NCBI GenBank assembly: GCA_033398695.1
Contig: CM065814.1
Coordinates: 81,858,358-81,922,357 of the forward strand
DNA length: 64,000 nucleotides
Origin: Orobanche coerulescens
Taxonomy: Eukaryota; Streptophyta; Magnoliopsida; Lamiales; Orobanchaceae
Reading direction: 5' to 3'
In this document: piece after piece, positions 10,990-22,789 of the stretch
Numbering within the stretch: the first letter of the stretch is position 1
How the letters are laid out: the number at the start of each line of letters is the position of its first letter
Program-made: the position numbers and the translations under genes
Notes under the pieces: generated by a model
What the model was told of the DNA's origin: nothing
What the model saw: the letters and a program-made list of their open reading frames with translations, nothing else
Database searches by the model: none

Positions 10990-12599
10990 GTGAGATGCCC
11001 GTTACTTGGTTTTTTCAGAACTTCATTTCATTTTCTTCGCCCTTCAACAGTCAGAGATGGAGTTTGGCTCTTCTAAGTCGAATTTGAACTTGAAGGCATG
11101 GATTTGGAGCTTGATATGTGGAGTTATCATTGATTCTTGAGGTGGTTACTTGTGTATTTCATCTTCTAAGAGGTATGTTGGATAATCCTCTCTTTCAATT
11201 TGGATTTTTGATGTTGTTGTTGATGATTAGTTCGTATGATGATAGTTTATGGAGTTGCTGTGATGATTCTTGGTATTTAGGTGAATTTTGTTAAGGAGGA
11301 TGATGATATGATCATCTACGTCTTGATTATGTTGGTTATGATTATGAAATCATAGTGTTCTTGATGTTCTTTGTAGTATTGTTGCGATTCTTGATGTTAT
11401 GAGAAGTGTATGTTGAAGAACATGATAATATACACCTTGAATTATGAATGAAGATTGTTTGGATGTTAGAACACATCGGATTATGTCGTTTTGGGGATTA
11501 TGAATGTGATTTCGGAATAATTTGTGTTCTTAAGGAACCTTTGGATTACATGATTTGATGAATATGTTTATGAGGTGTTGGTGTTTTGGATATGAACATG
11601 AAATATTCATATCTAGAACTAAGTTTATGTGTTTTGGTACAGTACTCGTATAGGAATACGAATATGATTCGAGCTTGATTAAATTATCCTTCATTTTTGA
11701 GGTTGGAAGTTCATACGTATTGAACAAGTGTTCAAATCGAATGATTGAATTATTTGACACCCTTAGAATATGATTATCTATAATTTCGAACTAATCGGAT
11801 TGTCCAGATTGATGATGATAATCGGTAATTGGTTTTAATTATGAATTTACAAGGAGGAAACTTGTATTCGTATTTAAGATTGAATTTGGAATCGGTAATG
11901 TTTAGACCCTTGTTATTGGTTTAAATTGATTATTGATATGATTTTCGGATTGTGGAATCGTATTATGGTTATGAATTCGTGATTGATTGGTTTGGGTTGT
12001 TCGGAATTGTGTTTAATCGGGATATTGTGGAACCGTTGGGTTTATTGATCGGTTATATTGATTATCGAGTTGCGGTTTGTATTGTGGATATGAGTTCGTA
12101 ATTGTTTGAGTTGTATTGTTTGGTTTTGTGTATGATCGAGGTTTTGTTGAGCCATTGAGTTTTATTGGTTGGCTATGTCGGTTATTGATTGTTATCGGAT
12201 GTGTGTTAATTGATTACTTCAATAGGTTAAGATGTTTGATCGCGGATTATGACCGTTGCGTTGGGGTTGAGGTTGAAGAGTTCGTAGATTGCTTTTGGTC
12301 ATGGCTGAGGAGCTCGTAGACGAAGGCAATGGATTTGGTAACGGCTTTGTGGTAACGGTATCGAGGCACGTTTATACTTGTTCAGTTTATAATACTTAAT
12401 GAATGGTTTCACTTTCGTTTCATTTATATTCATATAGCAATGTTATTATAAATGTAAATTGTCGGGATGATGGTTTGTTCGTGGAAAGGATATTGTCTTC
12501 GACTTTGAGGTAATTTAATCATTGTTCAGTTATGAGGATAATTAGTATGTTGAGTTGTTGTATGTTGAGGTTTCGTATAATGAGATTCGTATTGGCTGT

Positions 12600-12790
12600 T
12601 CTTTAAGGGATGTTGATCCGAGGACCATTGTTTGGTATTTATGGTTGTGTTGATTGCTTCGTTGAGGGATATTGATTCCAGGACTGTTGTGTTGAGATTG
12701 TTGATCGTGTTGATCATTCTTTGGGGATTTTGATCCCAGGATGGTTGTTTTGGATATTGTCGGTCGTGTCGATCTTTCATTATCCGTATG
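12600..12790. repeat. Degenerate tandem repeat in C LTR, about 60-bp unit
   Basis: Three units share GATnTTGATyCcAGGAyygTTGT followed by a TTG/TCGTGTTGAT segment, near 12610, 12670 and 12728. They differ by several substitutions each. Confidence 0.6.
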
Positions 12791-13204
12791 TCATTGTTCA
12801 CTTCGGTGAGTCTTTTGATCCTTATTGGATACGTGATTCCTTGAGTTTCATTGTCATGTTGCATCGTGACATATTTGGAGTCATATCTGCGTGCCGATTG
12901 GTTATGTGTAGGATTTTTAGGGCGGGCACGTATAGTCATGTGATGGGTTCATGTCCTCACATTGAGCTGTGCACACGAGACGTACTTCGTGAGACTGATT
13001 AGGTACAAGACCACACGTGTATTTGATCGATACCCGAGGTGGCTTGTGCACGGACTCATTTTCGGATCGGGCGTACTGTGACGTCCATCTTTGAGCCTTG
13101 GATTGGTCGTTCATCCTCCATTTATGGTTGGGTGTGTTTGACGATTTGTGACTGGTTGTTCATACGCCCGAGGGGTATGTTCGACAGTCAGGGTTATTTC
13201 TTGA

Positions 13205-13395
13205 GATCCATTATATTTGATCCTGTTTGGAGTTTACCATGTTGAGGGTATTCTCGGTCGTTGTTGATCCTTTGTTGATCGTGTTGGAGTTTATCATGTT
13301 GATGATATTCTCGGTTGTGTTTTGACCTTGGATTGGTCGTATTGGAGTTTATCATGTCTATGATATTCTCGGTTGATTTATTGGTTGATCATGGT
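13205..13395. repeat. Degenerate tandem repeat in C LTR, about 55-65-bp unit
   Basis: GGAGTTTAyCATGT...TATTCTCGGT occurs three times, near 13230, 13289 and 13346, separated by variants of TTGATCCTTTGTTGATCGT. This and the previous repeat account for part of the extra length of the C LTR. Confidence 0.7.
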
Positions 13396-14313
13396 TTTTG
13401 ATCGTATGAGCATTTGGGCTGTACGTCGATGTTTCGGGACTTGTTGTCATTGTTTTGTGTGTTATTGGTTTTTATCCAAATTGAGATTTGACGGTGCAAT
13501 CCTACAGACAGGATTTGGCACAGATGGTTCATTCTACACGTATGAGTTATGATGATGTTTTGAGGATTCTTGGTATTGTTGGAACACAATATAGATGGTT
13601 GTAATTAAGTTCATTTCGTCATTCGAGAATGCGAAATGTGGATTATGGTAAGGATTGATTTAATATGGATTGTGATGGGTTGATGAGGTTATGACGGTAA
13701 GATTACGTTGGTAGTATTCTTACTATGATATTACTTCAGTATGTAATTATTTATGATGATGTGATCGTTATCATTGTTGAGTATTGTGGCTGACCCCATC
13801 GTGGGCTTTATTTTTAGGTACTCAGAGATCGATCTAGTAGCGGTCGTGGAGGGATGAGATTCCCGGGTGATACTGGCTATGGCATTATTTTGGGAATCGA
13901 GTATTTCTTTTCTGGTTGTTTTATTCCGCTGCGTGTGTATTTCAAAATGGCTCTCCGGTATTTTTACTAACTCGTGTATAACTTTCAAAATGGCCCTTTT
14001 GGGTATTTCATAAACTTGGGTTATTTCGTTACACCCTTTTTCCCTAAACTATTTTATCGGTACGTATAAGTGGTGGCTTAACGTACATTTTCAAACTGTT
14101 GAGTTTTGGCGTTTTCGACTTGTACTTTCAAAAGGTATTTTGTGACGGTATTTGAGAACTATTTTGGCAAATATTTTGAGTATCTAAAATATATTACCGT
14201 CTTTCGCCTATTGGCGTATTTGAAATATTTGCGAACATGATTTTTAGCCTGGTGGGTTCCAGCGCGGGACCCACGGCGCTGTAATATTCCAGATGGTTTT
14301 TGGGGGTGTTATA

Positions 14314-14704
14314 GAAGATGGTATCAGAGCTTGGGTTTTGTGAAACCCGGGCATGTGTGTTATATGGCTCTACCAGTACAGTAGTAGCGTCACTTTTGAA
14401 AATTATTTTTCTGACTTTTGAGTCAAACCAATTTTTAGAAATTCCAAAATTTTTTGAGATCTTTTCAAATTACTAATTGTGATATTAGTGTGTGTTGGTA
14501 TTGTGTTGAGACTTCGTATGAGAGTCGTGTGCTAGTATCACGGGAGATCATCAGCTTCACGCACCTATAAGTATATTGGTTTGGTTATTCGCTTGTGGCG
14601 ACGATTGATTGCTTTTGTGATGAGTTTGGAAATTTTGGATTGATCTGTTGTTTGTGACAGGATTGCAAGTTTCGAGGACGAAACTTATTTTAAGGGGGGT
14701 AGTA
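14314..14704 (+). mobile_element. C element interior: 391 bp, non-coding
   Basis: The interior holds a primer-binding site TGGTATCAGAGC (14319-14330), complementary to the 3' end of plant initiator methionine tRNA as in most Tekay elements. It then has 300 bp without a reading frame, the TTTCGAGGACGAAACTT block that ends pol-side sequence in this group, and a polypurine tract AAGGGGGG (14692-14699) just before the 3' LTR. Gag and pol are absent. It is a non-autonomous derivative or an internal deletion product that kept every cis signal. Confidence 0.85.
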
Positions 14705-14868
14705 TGTAATACTCGGATTTTCAGTATAAATTTTTCGCGTTATTTTATCTGAGATAAATTGTATAGATTGGTGTCTATACAGTATGGATAAAATAAATTG
14801 AAGATTGAGACAGTTGTATTTGTGCAATTCACGTCATTGATTTACAGTTATATATTTGAGGATATGGT
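14705..14868 (+). mobile_element. C-family 3' LTR, first 164 bp, interrupted
   Basis: It begins TGTAATACTCGG and matches 10263-10426 with few changes, up to GGATATGGT, where element D begins. The rest of this LTR is not seen in the window. ATGGT (14864-14868) would be the left target duplication of D. Confidence 0.85.
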
Positions 14869-15135
14869 TGTAATACCACCGGTATTTCATGCTTACTTAC
14901 CTTGTACTGTGTGATTTCTTATAATGTGATGTTTTTTTATTATTTATTTCATTAAATGCTATACAATTGTGCGATGTGGATGAAATGGAGGTGACACGCC
15001 TTGACGCCGTTGGACAATCGTCGGTGCGAATATGACGGTGGCCAACATCTTGTTCCCCGATAATTGTTGACGAGTGGGAAGGATGGTCACCCCGAGATGG
15101 TTAAAATGTGATATGTGGCTAAAGGATTGAATGTC

Positions 15136-15500
15136 TAACGCACGTTATAGTATCTGCATAAAGTATGCTAAATTTGAAGTATTACGTACGTTAACGTAAC
15201 TCGGTTACGTACGTAACGGTTGAGTTGGTCTCCCGACCAGAATCTTCCTTTTGTCACAGATTGAGCTACTTTCGGCGGGCTAGAAGACAAACGAGTCAAC
15301 CCCTTATAACGTACGCTATTCGCCAAGCTTAGCGTACGCTACAATTAGGTGCATTACGTATGTTATAACAACTTACGTACGCAACATATGGGTGCAATTC
15401 AGTCAGTGGCCTCTGGACGGCCTTTACGTACGTTAACCATCGCATATAACGTACGTAATACGCTTTACGTATGTAAATCCTAGAACGTTAACTTATGTTA
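15136..15500. repeat. Palindrome array, mixed TTACGTACGTAA and TAGCGTACGCTA, in D LTR U3
   Basis: Twelve copies in three quartets are centred near 15141.5, 15164.5, 15187.5, 15210.5; 15312.5, 15335.5, 15359.5, 15378.5; and 15429.5, 15452.5, 15470.5, 15494.5. Steps are 23, 23, 23; 23, 24, 19; and 23, 18, 24. Spacer one ends GAGTCAAC (15293-15300) and spacer two contains CAGTGGCCTCTGGAC (about 15403-15417). This is the most regular copy. Confidence 0.93.
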
Positions 15501-15514
15501 ACGAAATCGAGTGT

Positions 15515-15522
15515 TATAAAAT
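15515..15522 (+). promoter_or_regulatory. TATA box of D LTR
   Basis: TATAAAAT lies about 20 bp after the centre of the last palindrome. Confidence 0.55.
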
Positions 15523-17198
15523 AACACTCCCACCTTCATTTCTCCCGACCCAAAACCAGAAGTGAAGCACTCTTGAAGCTTTTCCACAGCCTTATACTCA
15601 ATTCTTGGCCTCTCATACACTTGAATTAACATAGAGGAGGTGATTTCATAAGTTCCGGTGAAGATTATCCAAGTCATTCCATCCATTCCTCGTTTCTCCT
15701 CGTGATCTTGCTGATTTGTCATCTCTCCTCGTTGTTCTTCATCTATTAAGGTAAGCCTATCAATCCTAGGAGTAATCTCTTCAATGTTGTTGATTATTAC
15801 TTGTTGGATTACGGGTACTTGGGTAGATTTTGCTAAATCTCGTAGACAATCTAAACGGACGAACTTGTAGTAATCGGGATTATCATTGTTCGTATATTTC
15901 GTTTTCATACTACTCGTTGTAACAATCACATGCGAGAACTTCCATCTCAATTTACATTGGGATTATATAAACTCGACGAATCAATTGTGGGAGAATTTCG
16001 TAGGAATCCATCACCGTTTGATAAATTATTCGAAACCCACTCTTGCCATATGATTATCAACGTAAAATTAGCTATATAAATTAATTCGATAGTATTAATG
16101 TCATTGAGAATCAAACGCCGAAATCATTGTGTAAAATGGTAATTCACCGATTGAAGTACTCGGAATAAAGAATTGAATTAGAAGTTATGGGATTCGATTA
16201 TACTATAGTCGTTTGTTGCTAACCGAATGATGATTGGGATAATCTTGTTGAATAAATCAATATAGATAACGTTAACCGTAGAATTGAACGACATAGTGGC
16301 ACGTATTGCTTGTGAACTTAGAAGCACGATACTAGTGTTGGCAATTAAGACTACGTTAGGAACCCGGTTAGGGAAGGGAAGGGAGACTAGTTCTATTCAT
16401 CATGATCCATACTAGGTGTCAATCGGATATTACGTGACTAGGTTAAGCTCGATCGGGCGTGGAGATCCCAGTTATCATAAGGCACCTACCGTCGGATTAA
16501 AGCCAAGTGAAATCTTTCTCGAGAAATGCTAATATTGTTGAAATGTTTGTATTCATGAATGTGCCATTGTTGATGAATGTCGACAGTTGTCTTTCTCTAA
16601 GAATGTGTTATAAATGGGCTAATGTGTTGGGGATAAAACCTGTATGGTACCCGTATGGAAATGTGTTAGGGGATAAGACCCAAATTGGGCACCTACGTTC
16701 CGAGGTATTCCCGTGTTGATACTTTCGTGACCCTTGGTTGTGACCTTGGGGTTTATGAGATAAGAAAAGAAAGACGACGTCGGTCGTGTGGTGAAATATT
16801 TTCTGTTGGTTATGTGGCACTGTGTGTATATCGTTGCTAATAATTATTATTGGTATGCATTCTCTGAACCTGGTTACCTAGCATGAATTGTCGTGCCAGG
16901 TAAATTTGTTGATCATGTGCAGGACATTCCTGAGGGGTCCGGTCAGACTTAAATGGTGTTGGAATAAACTCTTGCCGCTGCATAAATTAAATTTGATCTT
17001 CAAAACCTCCGTTATGTAATAATGGAACTTTGAATTATGTTTCTTCTTAAAACTTTTCGGCTCATGTTATGTAACCATGGACTTATCGTTTAATTGCAAT
17101 TTCTTTAAAATGTCTATTTCCTAAACTAGCCTTGTGGGTCCCACACGGGATTCACGGCACTGTAATACCTCGGGATATTTGGAGGGTGTTACAGAAAA

Positions 17199-17210
17199 TG
17201 GTATCAGAGC
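17199..17210 (+). other. Primer-binding site of element D
   Basis: TGGTATCAGAGC begins five bases after the LTR end. It matches the complement of the plant initiator tRNA-Met 3' end. The 180 bases from here to the gag start hold no further feature I recognise. Confidence 0.85.
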
Positions 17211-17389
17211 GACGGCTCGTGGTTTAAATAAAATTTCTCCTAATTTTCAAAGTTATTCCAGTCCAACACTCCAAGCGACCGTAACTCCTCATGGGAATGC
17301 AAAGTAAGTGATATGTGTGTTTTATGTCTGGATACTACATTTAATTGTAAACTGTGTGTGGAACTGGCTTTAGATTAATACTGTCAGTA

Positions 17390-17906
17390 ATGGCACATCG
17401 AGGAGCTAGGAAGGTGGTGAATGATGCTCAGGGTTCCGCCGCAAACCACGATGGGGACAGGAACACTGCCGAGACCCATCCTGCTGGGGACCAGCCGCCA
17501 CCAAATAATCAAAACATTAGGAGGCGGAATGCCAGAATAACAACCCGGGAGGTATGGACCCGGCTTTCGTTCAGGCCCTTTCCCAAGCTATCGCCATGGG
17601 AATCGCTCAGGTCAACCAGGTAGAATGGATACCGGTCATTAATGTGGAGGAAAACGCAGGAAGAGACCGATGGTTGGGAGAGATGCTGAAGGCTAGGCCT
17701 CCACTGTTTGACGGGACAGGGGAGAAACACGTGGAAGACTGGATTCTGAAATGGAGACTTCTTTCGAAGTGATCGGATGTCCAGAGAATCGGAAGGTGCC
17801 GCTCAGGGTTAATCAACTCCGTGACACTGCTGCCTGCTGGTGGAGGACTTACAGCCAGAGGACCGAGTGGTCGGGTAGACCGAACTTGCCCGGCTACTGT
17901 GGAGCG
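17390..17906 (+). pseudogene. Element D gag, N-terminal part
   Basis: The start is ATG at 17390 (MAHRGARK). Gag packages the retrotransposon RNA in cytoplasmic particles. The sequence shows the standard plant Gypsy gag pattern: a charged, low-complexity N-terminus, then PPLFDGTGE, VEDWILKW, FEVIGCPENRKV and a WW pair (retrotransposon gag domain). The frame shifts near 17550 and near 17755, so three frames are needed to follow it. It stops at 17906, where element G is inserted, and resumes at 46531. Confidence 0.75.
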
Positions 17907-17911
17907 AGTAC
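17907..17911. other. Target site duplication of element G, left copy
   Basis: AGTAC directly precedes TGTAACACCCC. The identical AGTAC follows the far LTR end at 46526-46530, and gag of D continues after it. This is direct proof of a single insertion spanning 17912-46525. Confidence 0.92.
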
Positions 17912-20225
17912 TGTAACACCCCAAGAGGCGGCTATTACAGTGCCGTGGACCCACATTGGGACCCACCAGGCGATATCCAAAAACAGATTAAATAAGTATT
18001 ACTTGTGATACCGAACCACAATAAATAGTCATTACTCCGATTAGGAGTTTATTAAAAATATGGCCAACGGCCTTATGATACACAGGATCCGAAATACAAG
18101 TATAAACCATATGGGGAAGGAAAATACTTCAAATACCAATACAACCAGATAGTAATTTAAATGAAACAGAAATAAGGTAACATTACACGGCTTAACATAA
18201 CCGGACAACAAATGATTTGGGCCCCCCGTACTAGTATCCTACGAACCCTTCGCCGTCAACATGCTCTTCCCGTGCCTTGCCTTTGCCTCGACCTAAAATA
18301 CAATACAAGTATTTCGCCCAAAACACAGGGTCAGATATACATGATAATTAATTCTTCCGACATTATACAATTCACATATGTAGATCTCAAGGAAACATCT
18401 CGACTATTAATCATACCCCTCGGGCGTATGAAACAATCAGTCACAAACCGTCGAACACATCCAATCATACGTGGACTGTGAACGATTAACAATATGGCTC
18501 AAGATGGACATCACAGTACGCCCGATCCGGAAATGTGTCCGTGTACATGTCCACCCTGTATACGGAATCCAGAATATACGTGTGACAATGTACCTAATTA
18601 GCGTCACGAACTACGTCTCGTGTGCACAGTCCAATACGGAAATATCCACGCATGACTATATATGTGCCTGGCTAAAAATCCTACACAATAACCAATCAGA
18701 ACGCAGATATGATTCCGGATATGTCACGATACAACATGACAACGAATTCAATAAATACATATCTGATTAAGGATCAAGAAAACTCACCGAAGTGACAATA
18801 AAGACCAACGAGATCAACGATTCAAAGCGACGTACTTGGGAATGCAACCCCATGACGTAAACAGAATAACGTCAAGGACAATGTCAAATCACGAAAAACA
18901 TTTCATAAACATTTCATACACATGAAATGTATAACCATCACAAGAATCTAATCATCATTGTAACCAAGCAAGATAACTTGCCTCAATACGGAGACGAGAA
19001 TAATCCTATTCTTGTCGAAACGAACGAACGGCCCTCGACTAATATTGTTTACTCGAACAATCAACCTTAAACGAAATACATTTTATTCAATAACATATTC
19101 GTATAATTATCAATATAGGATTAGTAAGACGACACCCTACAATCCTTTAGAATAGTTTCGCTATCCTAAAATATCGAAGTCTTATGCAAAGAATTCTTTT
19201 TACCTCATTACAACCATAAAATCGGTTTACAATACTTTTGCCGAATGTTCACATGATTCTTCTTAAATAAGAATTCTATCAAGAACATGTTGAATAACCA
19301 TTTATGATTTTAAGATCATCTTATGTTGATTAAACTTTCCAAAACATTACAATGTTGAAAGGTCAAAATCTGCACAAATATGTTCATCCACCTCTCATCT
19401 AAATTGAATATTAAGCTTACAACAAGGTTATTAGCTATGAGATTACACCATATTCATGAAGGTTATCAAAATCATTCTTTACAAAGCTGGAAGATCCATT
19501 AACATCATTTATGAAATCACCTAGCTTAGGTTTTAGAATTACAACACTAATCTCCTAACATTCAACAAGGTGTTCCTATCAATCTTCATGGATTTGTGAA
19601 TCTGAACCATAATGATGATAAAGTTTCTAAGGTTTCTGGAATAAGGAAACATTTTACTATCTTCAAACATTGGCATGTTCTGCTCAAGGTAAATGAATAT
19701 CAAGCATGGTGTTTAAACACTTTATGATATCAATTTTATTGTTTAAATCCAACTATGGTGAGGTTAACCGATTCAAAGATGTTCTACTGAGCTAAATTCG
19801 TCCAGCAAGATGAGTATGATAGTTATAACATGGTTAATATCCTTACATCATCAAGAATACATCCATCTCAAACCCTCATTTATCATATTCGTCAAAAGTG
19901 TTTAAAAAGTTGGATTAAAACTATGTTTTACTTGATTAATTTAACTCTAGGTGAAATATACTTCATCATTAACACCAACATACGAAAAGTACAGAGAAGA
20001 GATACACACATACCTCCAGAAATGATGAACAACTCTCAACACTACAAGGAAATACACTCCAAGCTCAAGAACACCTCCTAATCTTCAAGATAATGAGCTC
20101 CACTCCAAGATTTAAGGCTTAAATCCAAGTTGGAGGAGGTTGATATCGATTTGGGGGTACAGAGGGACGATAAATGGAGAGAGAATCGGTTTAGAGTTGT
20201 GAAGAAATGAAAAACAGGCTGGTCC

Positions 20226-20233
20226 TATAAATA
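20226..20233 (-). promoter_or_regulatory. TATA box of G 3' LTR
   Basis: The minus strand reads TATTTATA about 20 bp from the first palindrome. The same sequence lies at the equivalent place in the other two G LTR copies (about 27835 and 45976). Confidence 0.5.
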
Positions 20234-20246
20234 GACTGTGCAGACT

Positions 20247-20582
20247 TAGCGCACGCTATCGGGAAAATTTAGCGTACGCTAACACACTTACGTACGCTAA
20301 CCGGTTAATATTACGTACGTAAGTGGCTTACAGAGGCTACTGACTTGAATCCGCAGGTTATTAGCGCACGCTGATTACAAAGGTGTTACGCACGCTAATA
20401 AAAGTTGACCCAGGCCGACACGACAGCTCAGACATCACACTCATGCATGCCAATGGATAAGAGGTTCACGTGCTGTAGTCAACTGATGTCAGATTCTCTC
20501 TTAGCGTACGCAACAGAGGAAACATTACGCACGTTAAGGAACAAGATTAACGTACGTTAATCATACTACGTAGCGTACGCTA
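20247..20582. repeat. Palindrome array, TAGCGTACGCTA and TTACGTACGTAA mixed, in G LTR
   Basis: Ten copies are centred near 20252.5, 20275.5, 20293.5, 20316.5; 20367.5, 20391.5; and 20507.5, 20530.5, 20553.5, 20576.5. Steps are 23, 18, 23; 24; and 23, 23, 23. The layout is 4+2+4, with two of the middle copies apparently lost. The spacer at 20404 reads GTTGACCC, the complement of the GGGTCAAC form of the C/D spacer. Confidence 0.92.
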
Positions 20583-20775
20583 CATCAACAGAAAAGTTCA
20601 AAAAAATGCAACTCTCCAATTAACATCGAATCATCAAGTATGAAATGAAATAACAACGATATGCAGTTCAAATCTATAATACCTCAATATAATACTAAAT
20701 GCAATGATTCACGATAATCAATTTATCCGAATATATAACGACAGATAAAAATGAAAATTACAGTCGGATATTACA

Positions 20776-20793
20776 TACTCCCCCTTAAAAAGA
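20776..20793 (-). other. Polypurine tract of G, low-coordinate copy
   Basis: CTTTTTAAGGGGGAGTA on the minus strand directly abuts the LTR. It primes plus-strand DNA synthesis. Confidence 0.8.
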
Positions 20794-20808
20794 GTTTCGT
20801 CCTAGAAA

Positions 20809-22789
20809 CTAAGGGGTAAATAACTTGGGGTATCTCACTCGCATACTATCCTCGGTCTCCCACGTAGCCTCCTCGACTCCGTGTCGTGACCACTGAACCT
20901 TCAGTAGGGGGATCGTCTTGTTCCGCAATTGCTTGATCCTCCTCTCGAGTATTCGCACAGGACGCTCCTCGTACGAATGATCCTCCGCTAATTCAATCTC
21001 TTCGAACTTAAGTACATGGCTCGGATCAGCAACATATTTCCTAAACTGGGAGACATGGAACATGTTGTGAATCCGACTCAAAGCTGGTGGTAAAGCCAGT
21101 CGATAGGCCAGATCACCTACGCGCTCCAAAACCTCAAGCGGCCCAATGTACCTCGGGCTCAGCTTGCCCCTTTTCCCGAAACGAAAAACACCTCGGGTAG
21201 GAGACACCTTCATTAACACATGGTCACCAACCTCGAACTCAAGCGGTCGTCGACGGTGGTCAGCATAGGACTTCTGTCAACTTTGAGCCGTTAACAACTG
21301 ACTCCTAATCAGAACAATCTTCTCACGAGCTGCTAACAACATATCGGACTCCGTACCCAAAGATTCCGATAGTTCGGCCCAACACAAAGGGGACCTATAA
21401 AGACGGCCATACAATGCCTCATACGGTGCCATGTGAATCGAAGCGTGCCAACTATTATTATAAGTAAATTCCACCAAAGGTAGCTGGGTTTCCCAATCAT
21501 CTTTCCAATCAAGAGCACATGCCCTCAACATGTCTTCTAGAGTTTGGATGGTTCTTTCGGATTGGCCATCGGTCTGCGGATGAAAAGCCATACTGAAATT
21601 CAACTGCGTGCCCATCGCACGATGAACTGCTATCCAAAAGTGCGACACGAATCGCCCGTCACGGTCCGATACAATACTTTTGGGGGTATCATGTAACCTA
21701 ACAATTTCCTTAATAAATAGCTGGGCCAATCTCTCGGGACCCCACGTCTCCTTAATCTCCAAGAAGTGGGCTGATTTGGTCAGACGGTCCACAATCACCC
21801 AAATCGTATTCATCCCTCAACGACTCGTCGGCAAGCTAGTGATAAAATCCATCGATATATCCTCCCATTTCCACTCAGGAATCGGGAGCAGTTTCAACAT
21901 TCCTGCGGGTCGCTGGTGCTCAATCTTAACTTGATGACAGGTTAAACATCTCGAAACGAATTCGGAAACCTCACGTTTTATATTCCCCCACCAATAATTT
22001 TGTTTCAAATCCTTATACATCTTGCTAGATCCCGGGTGAATAGAGTACGGGGTAGCATTGACTTCTCTCATGATAGAGTTCCTCAACTCTTCGTCTACAG
22101 GTACACAAACTCGATTTCTAAAGCGTATCAATCCATCCTTGTGGATCACGAATCCAGGGGCTTTCCCTTGAGTTACCTCATCCCGAACTCGAGATAAGAA
22201 TGGGTCCGTAATTTGCTTCGATTTGATCATATCATCAAGAGACGAAGAAATCTCAAGTGTGTAAAGTTGTCCCTGAACATGTTGTAACCGAACTTCAATT
22301 TCTGGCTTCATAAGATCTAACTGCAACACTCTCTGTGCTGTCAAGCGGCTCAGTATCTGCTCCTGCACTGTCTTACGGCTCAAAGCATCGACAACCACAT
22401 TTACTTTGCCCGGGTGATAAAGGATCTCGATATCATAGTCCTTGATTAATTCTAGCCACATTATCTGCCTCATGTTCAACTCCTTCTGAGTAAAAATGTA
22501 CTTTAGGCTCTTGTGGACAGTAAAGATCTGGCAGGTAACTTCATACAGATAGTGACACTAGATTTTCAAAGCAAACACCACGGCTACTAGCTCCAAGTCG
22601 TGGGTCGGATAGTTAACTTCATAGGGTCTCAATTATCTCGATGCATAGGCAATCACTTTCCCTTCCTGCATGAGTACACATCCAAGGCCCTGTCTCGACA
22701 CGTCACTGTACACCACGAATCCTTCCGTTCCTTTTGGTAGGACCAAAAAAGGTGCCGAAATCAATCGACTCTTGAGTTCATCAAAACTC
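20809..22789 (-). pseudogene. G pol fragment: RNase H end, integrase, chromodomain (first copy)
   Basis: Read from 22789 down: an RNase H piece ([32 protein letters not shown]), then a stop (TAA) at 22633-22635 where other elements have Q. Next comes the integrase zinc-binding region (CLTCHQVK), the core with MDFITSLP, VSDRDGRFVSHFW and FHPQTDGQSERTIQTLEDML (D, D and E of the catalytic triad visible), and GKLSPRYIGPLEVLERVGDLAYRL. Last is a C-terminal VRILERRIKQL...LKVQWSRHGVEEATWE chromodomain-like tail. Stops occur near 22540, 21815 and 21275. The piece begins abruptly at 22789, where it joins F gag/protease. The chromodomain assigns it to chromoviruses; details fit the Tekay/Del lineage. 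Confidence 0.82.

Larger units (their letters stand above)
10263..14313 (+). mobile_element. C-family Ty3/Gypsy 5' LTR, about 4.05 kb
   Basis: It starts TGTAATACCCGG and ends GGGGTGTTATA, and is followed after five bases by a primer-binding site (TGGTATCAGAGC). The same start recurs at 14705 after a polypurine tract, which fixes both LTR starts. The region 12900-13085 matches the conserved LTR module seen in F and G (GTGTAGGATTTTTAG, GAGACTGATTAGGTACA, GGGCGTACTGTGA). The last 70 bases match the shared terminal block. It is long for the group, partly through internal tandem repeats. No long reading frame is convincing inside it. Confidence 0.85.
14869..17193 (+). mobile_element. D-family Ty3/Gypsy 5' LTR
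   Basis: It starts TGTAATACCACC, ends GGAGGGTGTTACA, and is followed by a primer-binding site. Its last 60 bases carry the shared terminal block (GTGGGTCCCACACGGGATTC, ACGGCACTGTAATA). The body between about 15550 and 17100 does not obviously match C, F or G, but the U3 array has the same plan. The 3' LTR of D is not in the window. Confidence 0.85.
17912..20775 (-). mobile_element. G-family Ty3/Gypsy 3' LTR, complete, 2864 bp, minus orientation
   Basis: It is bounded by TGTAACACCCC at left and GGATATTACA at right, then a polypurine tract. It aligns with 33546-35463 plus 45804-46525 and with 27320-28383. By eye the first 180 bases differ from 33546 onward at about five places. It contains the conserved module also found in F and C (18500-18680). 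No credible host or element gene is coded in it. Confidence 0.9.

Noticed and set aside
18212..18770. Pair of 89- and 99-codon frames, repeated at 33847-34405
   Set aside because: They lie inside G LTRs, cover the conserved non-coding module, and the matching places in C and F are not open.
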